DNA from: Xenorhabdus ehlersii
Lineage (GTDB): Bacteria; Pseudomonadota; Gammaproteobacteria; Enterobacterales; Enterobacteriaceae
Direction of reading: 5' to 3'
Length of the DNA stretch: 64,000 nucleotides
Assembly: GCF_003610465.1 (NCBI RefSeq)
Contig: NZ_RAQI01000003.1
Span: 124,001 to 188,000, forward strand
The notes below the pieces were generated by a model. That model saw nothing but the letters and a program-made list of their open reading frames with translations, had not been told where the DNA came from and did not search any database. The translations under genes and the position numbers were made by a program. Positions 38,901-46,088 of the stretch are shown piece after piece (the stretch's first letter is position 1; the number at the start of each line of letters is the position of its first letter).

Positions 38901-41018
38901 AGTTTTGATGAGTTTGGCCGTCCGATTGCAGCGCGGGATGCTGATATTGACGTTGTATTAACCTATGATGCGGCCAGCCGGGTCAAGAGCTGGTGCGTTC
39001 ACGATAAACAGCATGACAAAACATTAACCACCACGCTCAGTTTTGATGATTTTGAGCGTGAAACTCAACGCCAAATCCAGACGGAAACGGATACGCTGAC
39101 GCTTGAACAGACTTATACGGTCACAGGACAAATAGCATCACGCATGACCCGTTCACAGAATGCTGGTTTGTTGCGTCAGGAGAATTACACGTACGATCCC
39201 GCCCGTTATTGGCTAACAGTGTATCACTGTACTGGCTCAGAATGTCCACGTGATGCCTATGGCTTTAGTATTACCCGTCAGCGTTTTACTTATGACCATT
39301 TGGGTAACATCCTCACTTGTGTGACGACCCTCAATGATGGAAGCTGTGATACAGCGACATTTACCTACAATCCGTCAGATCCTTGTCAGTTGCATACCGT
39401 AACCCATACGCACCCAGATTATCCAGCCACAATCACTTTGGTGTATGACGCTGCGGGTCGCCTGATACACGATGAGGCTGGTCGTCATTTAACTTATGAT
39501 GTCTTGGGGCGGTTGATTTCAGCCAGTTTAAGTGACACCACCAGTACCTATACTTATGATGCGACCAACCGACTGGTGCTGCAACAAATGGGAACAGACA
39601 AGACCCATGAACTTTATTATCAGGGGGCGACGCGCATGACAGAAATTCTGCGCGAAAGTGGCATGGCGACCCGACTGTTACGTGCTCAGGGGGAACTCGT
39701 TGCTACCATTACGGATACCCATACGCATTTATTGGGTACTGATAGACATAGCAGTGTGTTGGTTAGCGACAAAAGTGATGGTACCCAAACCCGCTATCGC
39801 TATTCGCCTTATGGGCAGCAGGCAGAAGAGGAACGCAACCCTGATATTCCGGCTTATAATGGTGAGCGTGTTGATCCCGTGATGGGAACTTATCACTTGG
39901 GTAATGGCTATCGGGCTTATAATCCGGTTTTGATGCGTTTTAATGCGCCTGATGGCTGTAGTCCGTTTGGCGCAGGGGGGCTAAATGCGTATGCCTACTG
40001 CCTCGGTGATCCCATTAATCGTATTGATCCTACGGGGCATATCAGCTTGGGCAGCCTGTTTGGGATTATTGGCGGAGTCATCGGGTTGGTTGTTGGCTTG
40101 GTTGTGGCTATTCCCACTGGCGGGGCATCACTGGCTGGTGATACTGCCATTATTGCGGGGCTTGTTGCCGATGTCACGGGGATTGCCAGTGCTGCCACAG
40201 AAGACAGCAATCCCAGAGCCTCAGCAACGCTCGGATGGATCTCTCTGGGGCTTGGGGCGCTGAGTCTGGGAGCTGGTGTTCTTGGCGGTATTGCGACAGG
40301 CATGAGGAAAGTAGGTGAGCAATTGATGGAAAGTTTTAGTCATGGATTGAGTGGAAGAGGAGAGCAGCGTGGTATGAACCTGGCTCTTCCAGGGGGAGTA
40401 CAAAATAGTACTAGCGATTATGTAGTCGCGTTTAGGAATGCTATAAATGAAGGGAGGGTTATGCGCGTTGAAAACCCTGCAGGAACTGGTATTTATACTA
40501 TAGGACTTGAAACTCAAGGATTATTACCTGAGGGAGAAGTGGGACACTTAAGAAGAGTATTCTTTAGGCCAAGAGGAGATAATTCCACTATAGAAATTAT
40601 TAATAATATGATTCCATTAGGAAATGTAGTTGAACGTCCAGTAGATATCTCGAGTGGACAATTTGAAGCATTATATTTGAACTTTACAAATACCAGTATA
40701 TTAGGTACTGGTGATATGTCTTCTCGTGTGGTTGACTCTGTCAATACACTTCGCCTTATCGTGCAATCTCATATAGTAGAGGGACTTCAAATGAATAACA
40801 ATACTATAAACACGATGAAAGAGTTATGGCAAGAAGCTGGATTTTCTCGTTTTAAGCTCAATGACTGGCTATATTATATGATACGAGAAGCATTTCCTAC
40901 CGCAGATTTCCCGCCCAATATTTTATTAAATGATACAGCATTTCAATTTTTTAATAATAATTTTATTCCAAAGATTAGGGTATTTACAGCATTAATAGAG
41001 GCGAGATTGCACTTGTAA
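35949..41018 (+). CDS. Large Rhs/YD-repeat protein with unknown C-terminal tip
   Basis: This 1689-residue protein is a probable polymorphic toxin. Residues ~1-400 form a distinct N-terminal region (starting MPYDFFSNAHNFQSAATG). Residues ~400-1280 carry many YD repeats (YDLLGRLL, YTYDATNRLV, YDAAGRLIHDEAGRH). The Rhs core end runs from RYRYSPYG (~1281) to DPINRIDPTGH (~1354-1364). A Gly/Ala-rich hydrophobic stretch follows (~1366-1447), then a ~240-residue tip with no recognisable motif. The tip DNA (from ~40305) is clearly more AT-rich than the core, as expected of exchanged toxin tips. There is no signal peptide. Related cocoon-forming Rhs and TccC proteins are exported by Tc complexes or type VI secretion; which applies here is unknown. 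No immunity gene follows. Confidence 0.9.
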   Translation: MPYDFFSNAHNFQSAATGSVDPRTGLFTYTMLVAQLTGNNHLGPTQTIALAYNPLNTDNQGFGIGFSLGLTQYDSWQRLLSLSTGERYKVDEYKDAVYLKQYKQDIVRFEKDVARNVYWVIHKSGTVEVLAGPNNAYHLKVPTQIFTPLGHSLKLDWIYKTETMPRLAAISDERRVLLKIEYKTAFYTRITVWPESSESYDIRLLFDNDKVTQISNETSNHTLIWKLEYDSDSGFLNRVSSPTGATEFVDYDFDGHQFPKGAELPPLPYVTQYTQHTKQGPEIIRHYKYTEYNFLGYGSNESWNDDEDYLYGALSNYWYGSTERWDNGTTQRHITRKYNKYHLLVSESTEQNGCKRVHKTDYYAQTGLSFEKQPPQFQMPKTASVSFNDASDVEVVQTEFDEAGNPTMQIAPDGTRTDWVYYPVEGEEGACPASPHGFVRFVKSKTVTPGKSSPEGVYDDAPIYQVVYRYDSLPTLAGAPCAYTVVCTYQGWHSSGQLLHKSQTSYVNDVNSPDHGRIHRIDETRYATLEGKIAAAGKTWTSQQTFSYILRGEALIKSTEWTGHDQLSFTTQVTQSQVSDKLWHEVDAQGRTTDYVYDDIGRISKHISNAHTDYCQMVQYDYAIEAIGAVTTTKTDVWGNQVRIRFNGLGHAYQKEILEKGQPDQRWQLVSEMERDSWGRVVTQTRHDWLPVENGTDSASRVVQVSSHQRIEYDDWGKAHRITQDTGGSIQHDYDPVTRTAQITRQAEGLSFSQCTVKYNKRHQPVTLTLYDSQGKQHSQQYHHYDGLGRLRATFDALGQKTEYAYDLLGRLLTISYSDGTVVRKSYAPFTADSLVTQIAVGDKVLGTRSFDSLHRSISTTSGGRTYCSSYQGENPYPSQIIDPLGQTTLYTYEPLLGQALTQVDAGEIQQRFTYDPKTGVMTEASAAQRATHSMGYTASGRLQRETFRFEDAKAGAAREANYTYSPVGGLTAYQDVTGKNCHVSFDEFGRPIAARDADIDVVLTYDAASRVKSWCVHDKQHDKTLTTTLSFDDFERETQRQIQTETDTLTLEQTYTVTGQIASRMTRSQNAGLLRQENYTYDPARYWLTVYHCTGSECPRDAYGFSITRQRFTYDHLGNILTCVTTLNDGSCDTATFTYNPSDPCQLHTVTHTHPDYPATITLVYDAAGRLIHDEAGRHLTYDVLGRLISASLSDTTSTYTYDATNRLVLQQMGTDKTHELYYQGATRMTEILRESGMATRLLRAQGELVATITDTHTHLLGTDRHSSVLVSDKSDGTQTRYRYSPYGQQAEEERNPDIPAYNGERVDPVMGTYHLGNGYRAYNPVLMRFNAPDGCSPFGAGGLNAYAYCLGDPINRIDPTGHISLGSLFGIIGGVIGLVVGLVVAIPTGGASLAGDTAIIAGLVADVTGIASAATEDSNPRASATLGWISLGLGALSLGAGVLGGIATGMRKVGEQLMESFSHGLSGRGEQRGMNLALPGGVQNSTSDYVVAFRNAINEGRVMRVENPAGTGIYTIGLETQGLLPEGEVGHLRRVFFRPRGDNSTIEIINNMIPLGNVVERPVDISSGQFEALYLNFTNTSILGTGDMSSRVVDSVNTLRLIVQSHIVEGLQMNNNTINTMKELWQEAGFSRFKLNDWLYYMIREAFPTADFPPNILLNDTAFQFFNNNFIPKIRVFTALIEARLHL

Positions 41019-41215
41019 TATAAGTTAGTTTAACTATTAGGCGCTTAATTTTATTTTATGTTCCATGTCCCAACAGGCCGAACACTAATTAGCCTGTTGG
41101 TTCATTTATTGCAACTTTTACAATTTGCAATTCTTTTCGTTGGTGTCTTAAATTAAGGCGTAGAAGAGAAATTGAATTTGTAAACCAATAAACTCATCAG
41201 TTTTGGAGGTTGTCT

Positions 41216-41272
41216 ATGGGTATTCTGTCATGGATTATCTTTGGCCTCATTGCTGGCATCCTTGCTAAATGA
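41216..41272 (+). pseudogene. GlsB/YeaQ family remnant, 18 codons
   Basis: The ORF MGILSWIIFGLIAGILAK is identical in pattern to the first transmembrane helix of YeaQ/YmgE/GlsB proteins (about 82 residues) but stops immediately. A good ribosome site (GGAGG) precedes it and a terminator begins 7 nt after the stop, so the remaining ~64 codons were deleted cleanly. It may still make an 18-residue membrane peptide. Confidence 0.8.
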
Positions 41273-41278
41273 CAAGAC

Positions 41279-41304
41279 AGGGCATGTTACTTTGATGCCC
41301 TTTG
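41279..41304 (+). terminator. Terminator after the GlsB remnant
   Basis: AGGGCAT and ATGCCCT form a 7-bp stem with a 9-nt loop, followed by TTTGTT. It lies between the remnant and the convergent sseA. Confidence 0.65.
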
Positions 41305-41328
41305 TTACGATTGATTATTTCGAATAAT

Positions 41329-42168
41329 CTATTTTTCTAATGGAAGTGAATCATTGGCTCCCCATTCAGCCCAGGAGCCATCGTATAATCTTGCTTCCTT
41401 ATGACCAATCATATCAAGCCCCAAGACTAAAATAGCGGCTGTCATACCAGAGCCACAACTGGTAATGATAGGTTGGTTTAAGTCAACGCCCTGTTTGCGA
41501 AATATTGCCACAATTTCTTCTGCTGACTTATAACGCCCATTATCAATCAGGGCCGTCCACGGAACATTTTTAGCGCCGGGAAGGTGTCCCATTCTTAGAC
41601 CTGGACGGGGTTCTGGCACTTTTGCCTGAAAACGGTCTTCTGCTCTGGCATCCACAAATTGTACTGCTACCTCATTACGGAGAGCATCAAGGATCTGCAC
41701 CTGAGAACAGACTTTTTCAGGGGTAAACTGCACATTGAAAACTTCAGGTGAGCGGGTAACTTTTCCTGATTCGGTTGGATAACCAGCTTGTTGCCAGCCT
41801 TGTAAGCCTCCTTCGAGGATACGGATGTGATGGGCGCCAAAGATTTTGAATGTCCACCAGGCCCGTGGGGCGGAAAACATATTGCCTTGATCGTAAATTA
41901 CCACCAGATGATCTTCACTGATGCCCATTTTACTGACAGCCTGACGGAAAGTTTCTGGCTCCGGCAGCATGTGTGGCAGGTTGGTTTGTAGATTGGCAAC
42001 TTTATCAAGATCAAAAAATTGTGCGTCCGGAATGTGTTTCTCTAACCAGAGTTGGTGATAATCAATGGATTGGGTGGGCATTGGGGCACTGGCATCAATG
42101 ACAATGACATTCTCATCATGAAGATGTTCGTTTAACCATTGTGAACTGACAAAATATTCATTTTTCAT
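41329..42168 (-). CDS. sseA: 3-mercaptopyruvate sulfurtransferase SseA
   Basis: SseA is a two-domain rhodanese transferring sulfur from 3-mercaptopyruvate. The 279-residue product has the active-site loop CGSGMTAAIL with the catalytic Cys, as in the E. coli enzyme (CGSGVTA). The ATG giving MKNEYFVSS is chosen because GAGGA lies just upstream; another ATG four codons earlier lacks a ribosome site. The neighbouring genes differ from E. coli, where sseA lies far from dinG. Confidence 0.94.
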   Translation of the reverse strand: MKNEYFVSSQWLNEHLHDENVIVIDASAPMPTQSIDYHQLWLEKHIPDAQFFDLDKVANLQTNLPHMLPEPETFRQAVSKMGISEDHLVVIYDQGNMFSAPRAWWTFKIFGAHHIRILEGGLQGWQQAGYPTESGKVTRSPEVFNVQFTPEKVCSQVQILDALRNEVAVQFVDARAEDRFQAKVPEPRPGLRMGHLPGAKNVPWTALIDNGRYKSAEEIVAIFRKQGVDLNQPIITSCGSGMTAAILVLGLDMIGHKEARLYDGSWAEWGANDSLPLEK

Positions 42169-42207
42169 GAGATTCCTCATCTGGTGTTACGATACAAACC
42201 AACATAT

Positions 42208-42363
42208 TTATTGTGGCCCTGTTGGCGTATTTTCCTGCTGAGTCTGTTGTGGCGTTTCTTCTGGTGTGGTTGAACGGGTATATATATTCATCCCTGCCAG
42301 AAAGATCCCACCCATTGAACCGATGGAAAATAATATAATGATAATGAGCAGGATTTTTTTCAT
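42208..42363 (-). CDS. Small single-helix membrane protein
   Basis: The 51-residue product begins MKKILLIIIILFSIGSMGG, one hydrophobic helix, followed by a Thr/Gln/Pro-rich tail (TTPEETPQQTQQENTP). The ORF is open 23 codons upstream but that part has a different composition and no ribosome site. No family was recognised. It lies 39 nt upstream of sseA on the same strand and may be co-transcribed. Confidence 0.6.
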   Translation of the reverse strand: MKKILLIIIILFSIGSMGGIFLAGMNIYTRSTTPEETPQQTQQENTPTGPQ

Positions 42364-42600
42364 CTCTGTGTCCAATAAGGTTTTAATAAAAAGATTATAA
42401 CAATCATCAAAATCCAAAAGATAGAAAGGCAAAAGTATATCGGCTTCTCTATTTCAGACAAGCACTAACCCATTTTCTTGCATTCACTTTTGGCATTGAC
42501 AGAAAAAGTTGGCAACCGTTTCCCAATAATGGCCTTATGAAGCTGATTTGGGATTAACTCTATGGGAGAATAGCCTCCTCATTTTTCAGCAGCAAAACTT

Positions 42601-44736
42601 ATGGCACTTTCCAGTTCAATAAAAAAACAGATAAGTCAGTGGTATAAATCATTGTCTACTCATATTGATGGTTTCATTCCACGCGCCCCGCAACGCCAAA
42701 TGATCGCTGAGGTTGCCAAGACATTGGCGGATGAAGAAGGGCGGCATTTGGTGATAGAAGCACCAACAGGAGTAGGAAAAACGTTGTCCTATCTGATCCC
42801 TGGGATTGCCATCAGTCGGGCAAAACAGAAACCATTGGTAGTCAGTACAGCCAATGTTGCTTTACAAGATCAAATCTATAGCAAGGATTTACCGCTGCTG
42901 CGTAAGATTATTCCTGATCTGAAATTTACCGGCGCTTTTGGTCGGGCACGTTATGTCTGTCCGCGCAACTTGGAAGCCATTTGCGCCGCAGAAGGGGAGC
43001 AGATTGACTTGATGTTTCTGGTTGAAGACCAGACTGAAATAGCCAATAGTGAAGAGCGGGAACTATGCCGTCGATTGCGTAGTGATTATACGACATTTGT
43101 TTGGGATGGCTTACGTGATCACCATAAACTGGCACTGGCAGATTCTCTGTGGACAAAAATTAGTACGGATAAAATGAACTGTCTGGCACGCAATTGTCAG
43201 TTTTACTCCCGTTGTCCATTTTTTCTTGCCCGTAGGGAAATTGAAGATGCAGATGTTGTCGTTGCCAATCACTCTTTGGTTATGGCTGCGTTGGAAAGTG
43301 AATCTGTTTTGCCGGAAGCAAAAAATCTGTTGTTGGTTCTGGATGAAGGGCACCATATTCCCGAAGTAGCAAGGGATGCCTTGGAAGTTGAAGGGGAAAT
43401 AACCTTATTCCAACTTAATGGGCAGTTAGATGCATTTATCCGTCATGTAGAACAGTACCTGGTTCAATTCCGCCCGACAAAACCGCCTGCTTTGGCAAAT
43501 ATCCCTCGATTGCAGACTCATTGTGCAACAATCCGTGAATACTTTACGGAATTGGCGGAGATAACACAGGCATTATTGCCTGAGCGTGGTGAAGCGGAAG
43601 AATACCTATTCGAACTGGGAAAGTTACCGGATAGTTTACTGCTATGCTGTCAGCAATTATTTAAACTCACTGATGGATTGCGTGGTTTGGCGGAAGCGAT
43701 TTTAAATGATTTAAGTGATCAGACAGCCAAACAAGATATTGTCCGCTTGCATCGTGCTATTTTGCAATCCAGCCGGATATTGGGTTATTTTGAGAATATA
43801 ACAAGACTGTGGCGTTTGGCTTCACAAGAAGAGTCTTCCCATGCGCCGATATCAAAATGGTTAACGCGCCGCTATGAGAAAAACCAATCACATCTTTATT
43901 TTCATTGTGCCGGAATTCGGGTCAGCGAACAGTTAACTCAGCTACTATGGCGCACCATTCCTCATGTTGTAGTGACATCGGCCACGTTATGTTCACTAAA
44001 TAGCTTTTCCCGCATTCAAGAACTTACCGGATTACACCAAAATTATGGTGATCGTTTTATCAGCCTGTCATCACCTTTTGAACATGTGCGACAAGGGCGT
44101 TTGGTCATTCCTCAAATGACACAAGAGCCGACCATTCAGCATGAAATGCAGCATCTTGAGGAAATGTCACGTTATTTTCGTTCCCAACTGATGGCAGGGA
44201 AACATCGGGGAATGTTGGTACTTTTTAGCAGCCAACGAGCAATGGAAGGGTTCCTGACTTTTGTTACAGACTTGCGGTTGATGTTATTGGTACAAGGTGA
44301 TCAGCCTCGTTATCGATTAGTAGAAACACATGGCAAGCGTATTGATGAAGGACAAACCAGCATTCTGGTTGGGTTGCAGTCATTCGCAGAAGGATTGGAT
44401 CTAAAAGGCGATTATCTTTCACAAGTCCATATCCATAAAATTGCATTTCCCCCCGTAACTAATCCGGTGATTATTACTGAAAGCGCATGGTTGAAATCTT
44501 TAAAACGTTATCCATTTGAAGTACAGAGTTTACCCAGCGCTTCCTTTAACTTGATCCAACAAGTGGGGAGGCTAATTCGTAGCCATGAGTGTTATGGTGA
44601 TGTGGTGATTTATGACACTCGGTTATTCACCAAACGTTATGGTTCACGTTTATTGAATTCTTTGCCGGTATTTCCAATTGAACGGCCAAAGGTGCCGTCG
44701 GAAAAGGAATTGGCGATAATGAAAAAGGATAAATAA
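42601..44736 (+). CDS. dinG: ATP-dependent helicase DinG
   Basis: DinG is a superfamily 2, XPD-like 5'-3' DNA helicase with an iron-sulfur cluster. The 711 residues show Walker A APTGVGKT, the four cluster cysteines (YVCPRN and the NCLARNCQFYSRC group), the DEAH-type DEGHH and motif VI QQVGRLIRS. It unwinds R-loops and D-loops. In E. coli it is LexA-regulated; no CTG-N10-CAG box was found in the 170 nt upstream here. Confidence 0.95.
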   Translation: MALSSSIKKQISQWYKSLSTHIDGFIPRAPQRQMIAEVAKTLADEEGRHLVIEAPTGVGKTLSYLIPGIAISRAKQKPLVVSTANVALQDQIYSKDLPLLRKIIPDLKFTGAFGRARYVCPRNLEAICAAEGEQIDLMFLVEDQTEIANSEERELCRRLRSDYTTFVWDGLRDHHKLALADSLWTKISTDKMNCLARNCQFYSRCPFFLARREIEDADVVVANHSLVMAALESESVLPEAKNLLLVLDEGHHIPEVARDALEVEGEITLFQLNGQLDAFIRHVEQYLVQFRPTKPPALANIPRLQTHCATIREYFTELAEITQALLPERGEAEEYLFELGKLPDSLLLCCQQLFKLTDGLRGLAEAILNDLSDQTAKQDIVRLHRAILQSSRILGYFENITRLWRLASQEESSHAPISKWLTRRYEKNQSHLYFHCAGIRVSEQLTQLLWRTIPHVVVTSATLCSLNSFSRIQELTGLHQNYGDRFISLSSPFEHVRQGRLVIPQMTQEPTIQHEMQHLEEMSRYFRSQLMAGKHRGMLVLFSSQRAMEGFLTFVTDLRLMLLVQGDQPRYRLVETHGKRIDEGQTSILVGLQSFAEGLDLKGDYLSQVHIHKIAFPPVTNPVIITESAWLKSLKRYPFEVQSLPSASFNLIQQVGRLIRSHECYGDVVIYDTRLFTKRYGSRLLNSLPVFPIERPKVPSEKELAIMKKDK

Positions 44737-44956
44737 CTCAAGGATGGGTTATTTATCCAATCACATTGCATCAGTGTTCCATTCTGATGACTTGGTTTTG
44801 ATGTATCTTATAATCATTGATCATTAACCCTTGCAAAAAATTCTCATCATGAGGGCTTAAAATAAAATTTTTTTGTCGGCAAAGGATTCGATCTGCGCCC
44901 TAAAAAAAGTGATTAATTTTAAATCAATATCATTGGTGGGTTCATCAAAAATATAA

Positions 44957-44980
44957 ACATCAACATCAACATCAACATCT
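44957..44980 (+). repeat. Hexanucleotide tandem repeat (ACATCA)4
   Basis: Three perfect ACATCA units and a fourth with one change lie in gene-poor DNA just before the Tn3 relic. It is too short for a CRISPR or VNTR call but could be length-variable. Outside this repeat and the Tn3 piece I see nothing supported in 44737-45609. Confidence 0.85.
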
Positions 44981-45017
44981 ACTATCTAGGCAATTTCATG
45001 TAGTTACCCTTGACAGA

Positions 45018-45219
45018 ACCCCAAAAGATTTGCGCAAGCTGGTTGGCGGGAAAAAGACCTTATTATTGCAAACTGGCCGGATCTTTTTCGATGCGCAATA
45101 ATAATGCCTTCAGGAAAAATCAAACCAATCCAGTTATTGAGTAAGCTTGCTTCTTACCCACGACAAAATGAACTGGCAACAGCCTTACGTGAAGTGAGGT
45201 GAGTAGAAAGAACCCTGAG
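45018..45219 (+). pseudogene. Tn3-family transposase (TnpA) relic
   Basis: The frame reading QAGWREKDLIIANWPDLF, then KIKPIQLLSKLASYPRQN and ELATALREV matches the interior of Tn3-family transposases, where the equivalent block is LLRKLASYPRQN...ALRE.GR.ERTLF. An in-frame TGA interrupts it just before VERTL. Only about 65 of ~1000 residues remain, so this is a scar of an old transposon. Confidence 0.75.
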
Positions 45220-45609
45220 AATATTTGTGGCCTTGCGAAGGAAAAGCTTAGAGTGTCATTTTGCCCCCTACCAGAACCGCCCCCTATTTATAGAAATTTT
45301 TACAAGAAAATGTCATTAATCAATGATGCCAATTATATTGATAATCATTTCTATTTGCATTATCGTAATGGCGTTTTCCTTCTCAGGAGTTCATGTCTCT
45401 TCCTGATGAACGTTTTGTCAACCAAGCAAGCCACATAATGTTACAGGATATTGTCATTGATGGGAGCGCAACGCTCGGTACCTGATAAACCGAATGTTTA
45501 AATCTGTTTACCTGTATGCCACTATAAAAAACGGAAAAACTATAATTCCATGGAATGGGTAAGTATTAAAAATTTAAACCAAAAACTAGTTAAAGGAAAG
45601 GAATATAAC

Positions 45610-45951
45610 ATGAGCCATATTGCAGCATTGAGAAAAGTCAATAATTTAAAACAAGAATTTGATTTAATAGAAGAAATATGGTCACCGAAGGTGATAGCTC
45701 AAACAAACGAATATAAGATAATCATATTACTCGCTGAGGGTGATTTTATGTGGCACACACATGAAGATGAAGACAAGGTGTTTATGGTTATTGAAGGTGA
45801 ACTTCGTATAGATTTTAAAAATGATCACGTAATAATAAAGCAAGGTGAGTTTTTTGTGGTACCTAAAGGGGAAGAAAGTAAGCCTTCGTCCAAGGAATTA
45901 ACCAAGCTATTATTAATAGAACCCTATATAATTGCGAATTCAGGCCAATAA
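45610..45951 (+). CDS. Small single-domain cupin
   Basis: The 113-residue protein is one cupin barrel. Motif 1 is WHTHEDEDKVFMVIEGEL, with the metal-binding His pair and Glu, and motif 2 is IKQGEFFVVPKGEESKP. The usual second-motif His is not evident. The ATG with AGGAAAGGAA 6 nt upstream is chosen over an open 20-codon extension. Such stand-alone cupins are often isomerases or mannose-6-phosphate-isomerase-like binders; no substrate can be assigned. It lies between the Tn3 relic and the siderophore receptor. Confidence 0.82.
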   Translation: MSHIAALRKVNNLKQEFDLIEEIWSPKVIAQTNEYKIIILLAEGDFMWHTHEDEDKVFMVIEGELRIDFKNDHVIIKQGEFFVVPKGEESKPSSKELTKLLLIEPYIIANSGQ

Positions 45952-46016
45952 ATTATTAATAAAAATTGTCAGGTCGTGAATTCAGATAATAAGTGTTACG
46001 CGTGATTTGAGATGGA

Positions 46017-46055
46017 GGTAGGGAGAGCGGCTGATTAGCTCCCCCTGTTCCTACC
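46017..46055. terminator. Hairpin between cupin gene and TonB receptor
   Basis: GGTAGG...CCTACC encloses a second paired segment (GGAG/CTCC region), giving a GC-rich interrupted stem between two convergent genes. It likely ends both transcripts. Confidence 0.5.
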
Positions 46056-46088
46056 ACCTACCAGTCGGTGCGGTCAATGTGCTGATTT

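Noticed and set aside
42430-42600. LexA box for dinG
   Set aside because: No CTG-N10-CAG with a suitable AT spacer was found in the upstream region.
44957-44980. Repeat array considered as a CRISPR seed
   Set aside because: Units are 6 nt without spacers and there are no cas genes; it is a simple tandem repeat.
45199-45438. 79-codon ORF downstream of the Tn3 relic
   Set aside because: Its frame differs from the transposase frame, it has no convincing ribosome site and its composition is not gene-like.
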